64,000 nucleotides of DNA from an uncultured Burkholderiales bacterium. Lineage in GTDB: Bacteria > Pseudomonadota > Gammaproteobacteria > Burkholderiales > Burkholderiaceae_C. Both the position numbers and the translations under genes were made by a program. Within the stretch, counting starts at the first letter, position 1, and every line of letters starts with the position of its first letter. The stretch lies in contig CAITYM010000030.1 of NCBI GenBank assembly GCA_903896615.1, positions 46,724-110,723 on the forward strand, written 5' to 3'. Below, in pieces: positions 16,785 through 25,071 of this stretch. The notes below the pieces were generated by a model. That model was not told the DNA's origin, searched no databases, and saw only the letters and a list, made by a program, of their open reading frames with translations.

Positions 16785-19043
16785 TCAAAGCACGGCTTGC
16801 ATAGCTTTATATGCAGTATCCTCCAACCAATCTAAATCAAGCTGTTGGTGTGCCTCACAAATAAACCAGGGCTCGCGCGAGTCGGGCTCTAACATCACCC
16901 CTAAATCAATAAGTTTCCAAGCAAACTTTTGATACAGTGCACTGTTTGTTAAACGCCAATCCCTGTAATTGGTCGGAACAGACGGTGTGAAATGAATTCC
17001 AAACATTGCAGGGGGACCAGCAAACGCGTGTTCAATACCTGCTTTTGTAAATACACGTCCGAGTAATTCTTGGATTTGAACCCCCACCCGGTCAACGGTT
17101 GCCAAAGCGCTGGTATTCGTCAAAATATTTAAAGTCTCGTGAGCCGCGCTCAGGGCAACCAAATTGGCCGTGTAGGTTCCACCGTGAACTACAGCGCCCT
17201 TATTTGAACCAACAGCGTCCATAACATCTGAGCGCCCACCAAAGGCGGCGACTGGATAGCCATTCCCCATTGCTTTAGCATACGTCGTTAGATCAGCGTG
17301 AATACCGTACAAAGACTGAGCTCCACCTTTGGCTACTCTGAAACCTGTTTTAACTTCGTCAATGATGAGCATGGTGCCGTTTTGAGTACATAAATCCCTC
17401 AAACGTGCAAGCCAAGAGGGACTTGCAGAGATACTTCCGCAATTGCCTACGATGGGCTCTAAAACCACTGCAGCAAGTTGATCACTTCGCTCGGTAAAGA
17501 GTTGTTCTAGGGCCTCATCGCTGTTGAGGGGAATGACATCTACCAAGTCCCTGGTTTTCTCAGGAATACCGCCACCAAATGGAATGACGGTAGGAGCCAG
17601 GCCTGAGCGGGGATCCCAACTCTCAACATCAGATTTCCACATCATCTCATCATAAAGTCCGTGAAATCCACCCTCCACTATGGCGATTCGTTTGCGCTTG
17701 GTAAAGCCTCGGGCGGTGCGTACAGCGCCCATCACTGCTTCGGTACCTGAATTAGCAAACCTCATTTTTTCAATATTAGGGCACAGCGCTTTAATCTGGT
17801 TGACAACCTTTGCGTCAAGGGCTGTGGAGAAACCGGTGAGTGTTCCGCGTTGGGTAATCTGCTCAATAACTGCGCGGTCAACTCGTGTGTCCCTGTAACC
17901 CAAAATGATGGGACCATAGCCAAGCCGAAAATCGACGAAGCTTCTTCCATCAGCATCAGTGATGTAACACCCTTGTGCTTTATCTACGAAAACAGTTTGA
18001 TCTTCGCCCCAGTATCTGTAATTTTCAGCAACACCTTGAGGCATTAATGACTTTGACTCTTTGAGTAACTTTTCCTGAACGGGTCGACTTGAACCCTTTC
18101 GCGCCTCGCCGTGAGATGGATGGGGTTGCTCGATGCCGTGGGGCGGGCGAAGCAGCATCCCAACACGGTCCTCCAAAAGTTTTGCAACATGCAATTCACC
18201 CACATCGCCCCCATAAGTTGCACGAGCCTGCTCAAACAAAGATTTGGCAACACTGCCCATGGTGAGGGAATAACCCTGGGAGTTTGCAATTTCGTTGACC
18301 AAGGTAAGATCTTTTACACACAGATCCAGAGAGAAACTGGGGTCATAATGCCCTGCAAAGATAGAGGGAACATCGTGCTCTGCAACCCAACTGTTACCAG
18401 CACTGGATTTGATTGCCTCCCATACCGTATTGAGCGGAACACCGGCTTTACCACCTAACATCAAGGCCTCACCAATGGTTGCAGCGCTCACAAACCACAA
18501 CAAATTGGTTAATAATTTAACTGTCGCTGCGTTACCTGGTTTACCGACATAAAAGATTTTCTCGCCAATGACGTTTAGTACACTCTTAAATTGCTCGAAA
18601 CTACTTTGATCTCCGCCCACAAAAATCGAGAGTTTGCCAAGCGCAGCAAAATCTACTGCATTTGTAACGGGAGCCTCTAAATAATGAACATGCTTTTGAA
18701 GCCCTACTTTGACAAGTTCTTGAACCAAGTCAACTGCACTGGTGGATGTATCAATCACTGTCGAATGAGGCTTGATGTGCGCTAGAACCCCACCCTCACC
18801 AAGCATGACACTGCGCACTTGGGGCGGACCTGGTAAGGAGGCCATGACCAGATCGGCCCACTGAGCGCCTTCTTGGAGGGAGCTAGCCCACTTGCCGCCA
18901 GCCTTGAGCAGATTCTGCGCTTTAGAAGAGTCTTGATCAAAAATGAGTACGTCATACCCAGCCTTGATCAAATTCATGGCCATGGGGTTACCCATATTGC
19001 CGACACCGATAAAGAAGATTTTAAGTTTCAAATTTGGTGTCAT
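16785..19043 (-). CDS. Fusion: 3-hydroxyisobutyrate dehydrogenase-like domain + class III aminotransferase
   Basis: A single 752-residue frame. Residues 1 to about 295 are a beta-hydroxyacid dehydrogenase, with NAD(P) motif GVGNMGNPMAMNL (12-24), substrate loop EAPVTNAVDFAALGK and the catalytic-Lys region GNAATVKLLTN. After a basic, proline-containing linker (about 296-325), the rest is a PLP enzyme close to glutamate-1-semialdehyde aminomutase: FANSGTEAVMGAVRTARG, IIDEVKTGFR, and the Schiff-base Lys in TYAKAMGNGYP (Lys590). Both halves keep their key residues. The usual arrangement is two separate genes. A sequential transamination and redox step on an amino or hydroxy acid is likely; the substrate is unknown. 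It converges with fhs. Confidence 0.88.
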   Translation of the reverse strand: MTPNLKLKIFFIGVGNMGNPMAMNLIKAGYDVLIFDQDSSKAQNLLKAGGKWASSLQEGAQWADLVMASLPGPPQVRSVMLGEGGVLAHIKPHSTVIDTSTSAVDLVQELVKVGLQKHVHYLEAPVTNAVDFAALGKLSIFVGGDQSSFEQFKSVLNVIGEKIFYVGKPGNAATVKLLTNLLWFVSAATIGEALMLGGKAGVPLNTVWEAIKSSAGNSWVAEHDVPSIFAGHYDPSFSLDLCVKDLTLVNEIANSQGYSLTMGSVAKSLFEQARATYGGDVGELHVAKLLEDRVGMLLRPPHGIEQPHPSHGEARKGSSRPVQEKLLKESKSLMPQGVAENYRYWGEDQTVFVDKAQGCYITDADGRSFVDFRLGYGPIILGYRDTRVDRAVIEQITQRGTLTGFSTALDAKVVNQIKALCPNIEKMRFANSGTEAVMGAVRTARGFTKRKRIAIVEGGFHGLYDEMMWKSDVESWDPRSGLAPTVIPFGGGIPEKTRDLVDVIPLNSDEALEQLFTERSDQLAAVVLEPIVGNCGSISASPSWLARLRDLCTQNGTMLIIDEVKTGFRVAKGGAQSLYGIHADLTTYAKAMGNGYPVAAFGGRSDVMDAVGSNKGAVVHGGTYTANLVALSAAHETLNILTNTSALATVDRVGVQIQELLGRVFTKAGIEHAFAGPPAMFGIHFTPSVPTNYRDWRLTNSALYQKFAWKLIDLGVMLEPDSREPWFICEAHQQLDLDWLEDTAYKAMQAVL

Positions 19044-19156
19044 AACTTACTCAAAAAATAATGTAAATTGAATTAAGGGAGAAGGATTGGACTCAAAGAG
19101 GTGATATTTAGTACTAATTTGTTTAGCAACTTAGACACTGTTCAAAATGAGATTTT

Positions 19157-19192
19157 AAAAACAAAAAAGAGATGCACTTTAGGGCACATCTC
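19157..19192 (-). terminator. Rho-independent terminator of the methyltransferase gene
   Basis: Read on the minus strand, GAGATG pairs with CATCTC (19169-19174 with 19187-19192), extendable by two wobble pairs and a C-G. A T-rich tract follows (A-rich 19157-19168 on the plus strand). It lies 38 bases past the stop of the methyltransferase. Confidence 0.7.
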
Positions 19193-19229
19193 CATAGGAT
19201 TGCAATCATCTAAACAGTCAAAAAAATGA

Positions 19230-19940
19230 TTATATTTTTTTAAATCTTAAGAAGAGTTTATTTTTGTGCGATTCTTTTTGGTATTCAAAACCGTAAGATT
19301 TCAGTAACTTTTGAGCACTCGCAAAGTCATAGGTCCGGTATTGAGTTGTTTGAGCCATTAAATTATTTCCTTTATCTGCCAGGTAATAGTGCTTGATAAA
19401 GCCGTCTTCGCAGTGGTCAATTTTCTGCGAATAAGTCATTCCGTTAGAGATTACTTTTTCGTAATCGTGATGAGGGCCTTGTATACCAAGCAGTAGTGTG
19501 CCGCCGTGATTCACATACTTCGTGAGATGCTCAAAGCCCTTCTCATTCGCACCCGCATCAGGTATGTGGCTAACGAGGAAAGGTTCGTTATCGCCATCAA
19601 TCACAAAATACCATACGCCGCCATAAGAAAACACCAAATCGTACTGTTTATCAAGAGCCAACTTGGTGACGTCTTGATTTGAGAGTTGGACGTTGGGAAA
19701 CCCTTTTAGACGATCCTGGGCAATCTCTAACATTGACTGAGTTAAATCAACTCCCATAATGCTGGTGACGTGCTTTCTATTAGCAAGTTCCTCCAAAATG
19801 AGTCCAGTCCCGCAGCCAATTTCTAATACGTGTTGATAGGGTTCATGTTGTAAAAGATTATCAACAATTGATTTATAGTCGTAATAACCTGATGTCATGA
19901 TGGCATCGTAATATGCCGACATATTTGTGTAATCACCCAT
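19230..19940 (-). CDS. Class I SAM-dependent methyltransferase
   Basis: A 236-residue protein with SAM motif I VLEIGCGTGLILEEL (about 38-52), motif II MGVDLTQSMLE and motif III region YDLVFSYGGVWYFV. The C-terminal part is rich in Lys, Tyr and Asn, unlike the neighbouring proteins. The acceptor is unknown. Ubiquinone/menaquinone-type or small-molecule methyltransferases share this fold, but no specific subfamily is recognised. It stands alone, with its own terminator and a 351-base divergent region shared with a ParA gene, which suggests an accessory, possibly acquired, gene. Confidence 0.75.
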   Translation of the reverse strand: MGDYTNMSAYYDAIMTSGYYDYKSIVDNLLQHEPYQHVLEIGCGTGLILEELANRKHVTSIMGVDLTQSMLEIAQDRLKGFPNVQLSNQDVTKLALDKQYDLVFSYGGVWYFVIDGDNEPFLVSHIPDAGANEKGFEHLTKYVNHGGTLLLGIQGPHHDYEKVISNGMTYSQKIDHCEDGFIKHYYLADKGNNLMAQTTQYRTYDFASAQKLLKSYGFEYQKESHKNKLFLRFKKI

Positions 19941-20291
19941 ACTAACTTTCTGAATATTTTTTATTAAGTTTCTTATTATCTCATGTTAATTTATCAAACA
20001 TATTTGGATTTTATTTCCCTAATTCACTTGAAAAACGACCATGAGTGCACCAACCACAAATCAAATAATTAGCAAGGTATGGTGAACCATAGATAATTAT
20101 TACACACTCGGTAATTATCTTTGACCAAATACGTACAGTAGCACAAAGTTTTTACCCAAAGAGTATGCAAAGCTTTACAAATCAAACACGCCATTAAGTA
20201 ATTCCTACTTTTTTAGAATAAAACATTCGAATTTTGGCCTCTATTGTTATTAAAATAACCACTTTACTAAGAACAACCCTAGGGGTCTCTT
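19941..20291. other. 351-base divergent intergenic region with two inverted repeats
   Basis: AT-rich region between the methyltransferase (left) and parA (right). TATGGT (20078-20083) is inverted as ACCATA (20086-20091). Directly after, AGATAATTA (20091-20099) is inverted as TAATTATCT (20112-20120) around a 12-base spacer. A ribosome binding site AGGGG (20281-20285) lies 6 bases before the parA ATG. No coding sequence is seen. Confidence 0.6.
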
Positions 20292-20909
20292 ATGCCAATC
20301 TGCATGGTCGCCAACCCCAAGGGTGGCGTTGGAAAATCCACAATTTCTACCAACATAGCGGGATATTTTGCTTGGACTGGTAAAAAAGTAGCGCTTGGGG
20401 ACCTAGACCCACAACAATCCTCTAAACTTTGGCTGAGCTTGCGCCCTCCTGGCGCCAACCCAGTATTTAACTGGGAGTATGACGAGGATCACCCCAAAGA
20501 ATCGTTGAGCGGCTTTAAAAACGCGGTTTTAGACACACCAGCTGGATTTGATGACAGGGCCCTCAAAAAAGCACTCAAGATCGTTGATAAAGTCATCATC
20601 CCGATTCAGCCGAGCGTATTTGATATTTTTGCTACCCAGAACTTCATCAACACTCTACTCGAGATGAAGCAATCTAAATCCTTAGATATTGGGATTATTG
20701 GGATGCGAGTTGACGAGCGAACAATCTCTGCGGCTAAGTTGGCAGAATTTTTGAACACCCTCCCGTTTAAACACATCGGCAACGTGAGAAGCACACAATA
20801 TTACGTGCATTTAGCCGCACACGGGATGAGCCTATTTGATATGACTCCGAGCAAAGTTGCTAGAGATTTAGAGCAGTGGGAAGCCATTGGAAATTGGCTT
20901 AGTAAATAG
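20292..20909 (+). CDS. ParA/MinD-family ATPase, orphan
   Basis: A 205-residue ParA-like ATPase with the deviant Walker A KGGVGKST (10-17), Walker A' region GDLDPQQSSKLW and Walker B VLDTPAG. The length and the absence of an N-terminal helix-turn-helix match the short ParA proteins used for segregating plasmids, chemotaxis clusters or other cargo. No ParB, cargo or replication gene is adjacent, so the partner is unknown. It has a good AGGGG ribosome binding site. It converges with kup across a strong stem-loop. Confidence 0.85.
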   Translation: MPICMVANPKGGVGKSTISTNIAGYFAWTGKKVALGDLDPQQSSKLWLSLRPPGANPVFNWEYDEDHPKESLSGFKNAVLDTPAGFDDRALKKALKIVDKVIIPIQPSVFDIFATQNFINTLLEMKQSKSLDIGIIGMRVDERTISAAKLAEFLNTLPFKHIGNVRSTQYYVHLAAHGMSLFDMTPSKVARDLEQWEAIGNWLSK

Positions 20910-20926
20910 TCAGCCCCAAATAATAA

Positions 20927-20954
20927 GCGCCTGGCTGTTTAACAGTGCAGGCGC
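20927..20954. terminator. Stem-loop between convergent parA and kup
   Basis: GCGCCTG (20927-20933) pairs with CAGGCGC (20948-20954), and an inner CTGTT/AACAG stem extends it. The 80-base gap separates convergent genes, which supports a termination or RNA-stabilising role, but no T-run follows on either strand. Confidence 0.5.
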
Positions 20955-20989
20955 CCCTTGTGGTTAAAGACAGTTGAATTAACTCCTCA

Positions 20990-22930
20990 TCAAAGCTCTA
21001 CCATTGTTCCAAGTTCAATTACACGACCTGGATCGACCTTAAAGAAATCAGCTGCACGAGACGCGTTTTGCATCATCGAGATAAACAAATGCTCCCTCCA
21101 CATTGACATTTGGGGAATTTCGTGAGCCACCACAGAGTCTCTAGCCAAGAAGAATGAGGACTCCTCAACCACGCAGTTAATGTTGTGATTGGTGTTTAAC
21201 AAGCGCAGGATATGTCCTATATCAGGAGTTTCCTTGAATCCGTAAACTGCTCGGACCAAGAACATACTATCCCCAAGATCCTTGAGCGCAATTCGTTTTT
21301 CATCTGAGACCCGAGGAACGTCCCAAACGCTTACCTTCAAAAATATGACGCGCTCGTGCAAAACTTTGTTGTGCTTCAAATTGTGCAATAAAGCAGCGGG
21401 AACGTAATCAATGTGCGCAGTTAAAAATATTGCGGTTCCCTCAACCCTTGCTGGCGGATGTTGCATCAATGAATGAAGGAAATCTTCAATTTGAATGCCA
21501 TTGTCAACGGCGCGTTTCCTAAGAAGTTGACGTCCTTGAAACCAAGTCATCATTAGTAAGAAACAAATTGCACCGATTACAAGGGGGAACCACCCACCCT
21601 CGAGAATCTTTGCGAGATTTGAGGCGAAAAAGCCAAGGTCAACGAGCATGAATACACCAATCACAAGTGTGACCAAATAAGGATTCCACTTCCATACGCC
21701 CTTCATCACCACAGCAGCCAAGAAGGTGGTCATCAGCATAGTTGTTGACACTGCAATTCCGTACGCAGCAGCTAAGTTATCTGATTTCTTAAACGCTAAC
21801 ACAACCATTACAACGATTAAACAGAGCACCCAGTTTATGAATGGCACATAAATTTGGCCAATCTCACGCTCTGACGTAAACAATACACGCATTCGGGGAA
21901 GGAAGCCCAAAAGAATAGCCTGACTGGTCATTGAATAAGCACCGGATATACAGGCTTGTGAAGCAATGACAGTTGCTACTGTGGAGAGAATAACTAAGAA
22001 AAGCGAAAAACTCTCAGGAATCATCAAAAAGAAGGGATTAGAGATTGATTCAGGATTGGTAATGAACATCGCACCTTGCCCAAAATAATTGAGCAACAAA
22101 CAAGGCATCACCAAAAAGAACCAAGAGAACTGAACTGGTTTAATACCGAAATGCCCCATATCTGCATACAAGGCTTCAGCACCCGTTAGAACCAAGAAAA
22201 TTGATCCCGTTACTGCAAAAGCAATCGCAGAATCGTGAATCATGAAATTAAATGCATAAAACGGATTGAGTGCTGCAAGAATTTCAGGAGCATTAACGAT
22301 TTGATAGATTCCCATCAAACCTATTACTGCAAACCACAAAACCATAATTGGGCCAAAGAATCCCCCAACAATTGCGGTCCCCTTTTTCTCGAAAATAAAG
22401 AGAACGATCAAAATCAAGATGGTTAAAGGCAAAATATATGGAGTCAGTCCCTCAGAGATAACTTGCATGCCCTCTAGAGCGGACAAGACCGAGATAGCAG
22501 GCGTAATGACCGCATCACCGTAGAACAAACAAGCGCCCAAAACACCGACCACTGTCAAGATCATGGCTCTTTTTGTACCTAGCTTTGTGGTTCTCACTGC
22601 CAAAGCCATTAGAGCCAAAATACCACCCTCACCGTGGTTATTGGCTCTCATCACAAAAAGCACATACTTCAAAGACACTACAAAAACAAACGCCCAGAAA
22701 ACCATAGATATGACTCCAAAAATGGAGTCGTGATTTAAGGCAATCCCGTTGGTTGGGTCAAAACAAGCCTTGAGAGCGTACAACGGACTAGTTCCGATGT
22801 CACCAAAGACAACACCAATTGCAGCTAGCGCTAAGGTGGCCAAACCACCTCGACCATGGCCATGTACATTTTCAATATCTACGGGGGGTAGTTGCTTAGA
22901 CTGTGAGTACTCGGGATTACTAAGAGACAT
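20990..22930 (-). CDS. kup: Potassium uptake protein Kup
   Basis: Inner-membrane K+ transporter of the KUP/HAK/KT family, a proton symporter in E. coli. The 646 residues carry the family N-terminal signature GVVFGDIGTSPLYALKACF, about 12 hydrophobic segments to residue ~450, and a hydrophilic cytoplasmic C-terminal domain ending in the VVEESSFFLARD block. Full length with no visible damage. It is preceded on its strand by a 317-base region holding a GC-rich inverted repeat in the leader. It is not in an operon with its neighbours. Confidence 0.95.
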   Translation of the reverse strand: MSLSNPEYSQSKQLPPVDIENVHGHGRGGLATLALAAIGVVFGDIGTSPLYALKACFDPTNGIALNHDSIFGVISMVFWAFVFVVSLKYVLFVMRANNHGEGGILALMALAVRTTKLGTKRAMILTVVGVLGACLFYGDAVITPAISVLSALEGMQVISEGLTPYILPLTILILIVLFIFEKKGTAIVGGFFGPIMVLWFAVIGLMGIYQIVNAPEILAALNPFYAFNFMIHDSAIAFAVTGSIFLVLTGAEALYADMGHFGIKPVQFSWFFLVMPCLLLNYFGQGAMFITNPESISNPFFLMIPESFSLFLVILSTVATVIASQACISGAYSMTSQAILLGFLPRMRVLFTSEREIGQIYVPFINWVLCLIVVMVVLAFKKSDNLAAAYGIAVSTTMLMTTFLAAVVMKGVWKWNPYLVTLVIGVFMLVDLGFFASNLAKILEGGWFPLVIGAICFLLMMTWFQGRQLLRKRAVDNGIQIEDFLHSLMQHPPARVEGTAIFLTAHIDYVPAALLHNLKHNKVLHERVIFLKVSVWDVPRVSDEKRIALKDLGDSMFLVRAVYGFKETPDIGHILRLLNTNHNINCVVEESSFFLARDSVVAHEIPQMSMWREHLFISMMQNASRAADFFKVDPGRVIELGTMVEL

Positions 22931-23247
22931 AAACTGCTTTGAAGCTAAAGATTGCGCATTGTAGAGGAATTAAAAGGCCCCTTAACTATCCCCATGGCGA
23001 AATTCAAGGGGGGCCAAGGCGCTGGAGCCACTGAATAGTCCAGCGACTTCTCCGCTAGATAGAAAGGCACCTAAGGCACCATACAAAGTGGTACTTGCAC
23101 GAGAAAACTACGTTATTGATGGATTGACATATGCTGTATATAAAAACAGTATCCACAATAGATAAAAAGTACTTCAACTACAACTACCCGTCGCGCAACT
23201 CGCGGCTAAAGCGAGGGGCTTGCGCGGCCCATTTGGCCAACCCAATA
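22931..23247. other. 317-base region upstream of kup
   Basis: Region between the thioesterase stop and the kup start, both on the minus strand. It holds an imperfect GC-rich inverted repeat in the kup leader: GGCCCCTT (22976-22983) with AAGGGGGGCC (23006-23015). It would form a stem in the kup 5' untranslated RNA. No gene and no known K+ or cyclic-dinucleotide riboswitch was recognised. Confidence 0.45.
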
Positions 23248-23799
23248 TTAAGCTGCGGGTTTATCCGTTGCAGATGCTGCAGTCGTTGCATCAGCTTCGC
23301 CAGTTGTCGTTGGTTCCACGGGCTTGGGCGGTGGGGGTGGGGGCGGCGTAAGCGCAACCGGAGGTGTAATCGGGGGTAGAGGTACTTCAGGTTCAACTGG
23401 GTCGAGTACCTGCATGGTCTGTGTCACGATAGAGCAGAGCTTACCGCTATCAGTTTGAATACTAACCTGCCAAACCATAGTAGATTTACCGCGGTGAAAC
23501 GCCCTAGCCTCACCTTTTAACACGCTGCCCATTTCTGCCGCCGCCATAAATTTCGTGCTTGAATCTTTCGTTACAACCTTTTTACTATCGGGATTGTTCA
23601 TTAGCGTTCCAACGACGCATAAGGTGTCGGCAAAAGTCATGAAAACACCCGCGTGAATGACTTCGCCAACAGAATAAAAGTCCTCCCTGAGTTCCAATTC
23701 ACCCAGTACTTTTTCAATGCCTACTTCGGTCACCTTGACCCCAAAAAGCCCAGGGAATATGGGATCAAGTAATTGCGTAATCGATGCGACGTCGTACAT
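23248..23799 (-). CDS. PaaI-type hotdog thioesterase with proline-rich tail
   Basis: The first ~130 residues form a hotdog-fold thioesterase of the PaaI/DUF4442 group: a helix-forming block with GEVIHAGVFMTFADTL, where the catalytic-type acid lies, then beta-strands KGEARAFHRGKSTMVWQV. From about residue 132 the protein changes to a low-complexity tail rich in Pro, Thr and Ala, including a run of seven prolines, then an acidic alanine-rich end. Hydrolysis of acyl- or aryl-CoA esters is likely from the fold. The tail is not part of the fold and could be a linker or binding segment. Start MYDVAS follows no strong ribosome site. Confidence 0.8.
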   Translation of the reverse strand: MYDVASITQLLDPIFPGLFGVKVTEVGIEKVLGELELREDFYSVGEVIHAGVFMTFADTLCVVGTLMNNPDSKKVVTKDSSTKFMAAAEMGSVLKGEARAFHRGKSTMVWQVSIQTDSGKLCSIVTQTMQVLDPVEPEVPLPPITPPVALTPPPPPPPKPVEPTTTGEADATTAASATDKPAA

Positions 23800-23900
23800 A
23801 ACCGCCTTCAGGTAGTAAGTGAGAATTATGAACAGCTAATAAGCTGATGTGACGGAGATTATATTGCGCTCCATTTTCTGATTCTCAGCCTACGCCCTGA

Positions 23901-23932
23901 AGCTATTTTTTTTAGCTATTTTTTTAGCTATT
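23901..23932. repeat. Three AGCTATT copies separated by T-runs
   Basis: AGCTATT occurs at 23901, 23914 and 23926 with T-runs between them, in the 206-base gap between the FAA hydrolase and thioesterase genes. It probably arose by slippage. No function is claimed. Confidence 0.6.
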
Positions 23933-24005
23933 GTGTGGTTGCACCCGAGTAGTTTGCCCAAGGGCGATATCCAAAAGAGTATGGATATCACGCCCCATCA
24001 AACCT

Positions 24006-24878
24006 TCATTTCTCATCTGCAATCGTATTTACAAGGACCCCTACTCCTTCAATGTCAATCTCACAGACATCCCCAGGTGCCATCCAAACGGGCGGAGTGC
24101 GCGCATAGCCCACCCCAGCGGGGGTTCCGGTAATGATCACATCGCCTGGTACCAAAGTCATGCACTCAGAGATGATGCATAAAGACTCAATAACGCCCCA
24201 CAAAAAATCTTTTGTATTTCCGTCTTGCATGACTTTTCCGTTCAGCCTTGACTGAATACGCAGTCCATCTGCGGCTGGGGGTAATTCATCGGGAGTTACC
24301 AACCAAGGGCCAAATCCACCTGTTTCATCAAAGTTTTTACCTAAAGTCCACTGTGAAGACTTACGTTGAAAATCTCGAATACTACCGTCGTTAAAACAGG
24401 AATAACCCGCTATGCAAGCGAGTGCATTATCAGGAGTCAAATGATGAGCCTTGTGTCCAATTACGAGTGCAAGCTCTGCCTCATAATCTAATTTACTAGA
24501 AGCCTTTGGCCTAATAATAGGTTGGTTGTGGCCCACCATGGATGAAGGTCCACGCAAAAAGAAACTCGGAAACTCAGGCCTAGCATTACCACCCTCCTTG
24601 GCATGATCGGCATAGTTAAGACCCATACAAACGATCTTGCTTGGATTAGTAATTAAAGGCAGTAGGTGGGCACTTTTGATAGATTTAATCGCTGAGGCAG
24701 GTGCTGACTTAGCAGCTTCATAAGCCTTTTGCAAACCGTTATGTGTTGCGATCAGTGCTCCTAGCTCATGAGGTAGCGAAGTAGCTAACATAGATAAATC
24801 TACAAATTGCTCTGGATTAGAGTCAAGGACGACGCCGACAGTTGAGTGGCCATTGCTATCAAAACTTAAAAAACGCAT
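24006..24878 (-). CDS. Fumarylacetoacetate hydrolase family protein
   Basis: A 290-residue FAH-superfamily enzyme (fumarylpyruvate hydrolase, hydroxymuconate isomerase or oxalocrotonate decarboxylase types). Metal-binding acids are seen in LDYEAELALVIG and NDGSIRDFQ, and the ITGTPAGVGYARTPPVWMAPGD block in two parts is typical. It acts on a C-C bond next to a keto acid in aromatic or amino-acid breakdown; the exact substrate cannot be assigned. It is preceded on the same strand by a quinone-oxidoreductase-like gene, with a 193-base gap. Confidence 0.88.
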   Translation of the reverse strand: MRFLSFDSNGHSTVGVVLDSNPEQFVDLSMLATSLPHELGALIATHNGLQKAYEAAKSAPASAIKSIKSAHLLPLITNPSKIVCMGLNYADHAKEGGNARPEFPSFFLRGPSSMVGHNQPIIRPKASSKLDYEAELALVIGHKAHHLTPDNALACIAGYSCFNDGSIRDFQRKSSQWTLGKNFDETGGFGPWLVTPDELPPAADGLRIQSRLNGKVMQDGNTKDFLWGVIESLCIISECMTLVPGDVIITGTPAGVGYARTPPVWMAPGDVCEIDIEGVGVLVNTIADEK

Positions 24879-25071
24879 GATAAAAGTAAAAGTTAGAGTT
24901 TAAAAATGTATGCCAATATGAATGTGGTCTGAATTATTGAGTGATCAATAATGCGCCTGAGGTCTAAATTGGCAAGCGTTCGATTATTTACTAAAATTGA
25001 GAGAAAGATTGCCAAAGTCCCTAGTACTAACCCTAGTTCAACTTAAGATCCACGAAACAATGAGTGCGCCC

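Noticed and set aside
18111..18458. 115-codon plus-strand frame inside the fusion gene
   Set aside because: Antisense to the linker and dehydrogenase part of the fusion; it does not mark a real gene boundary, since the sense frame is continuous there.
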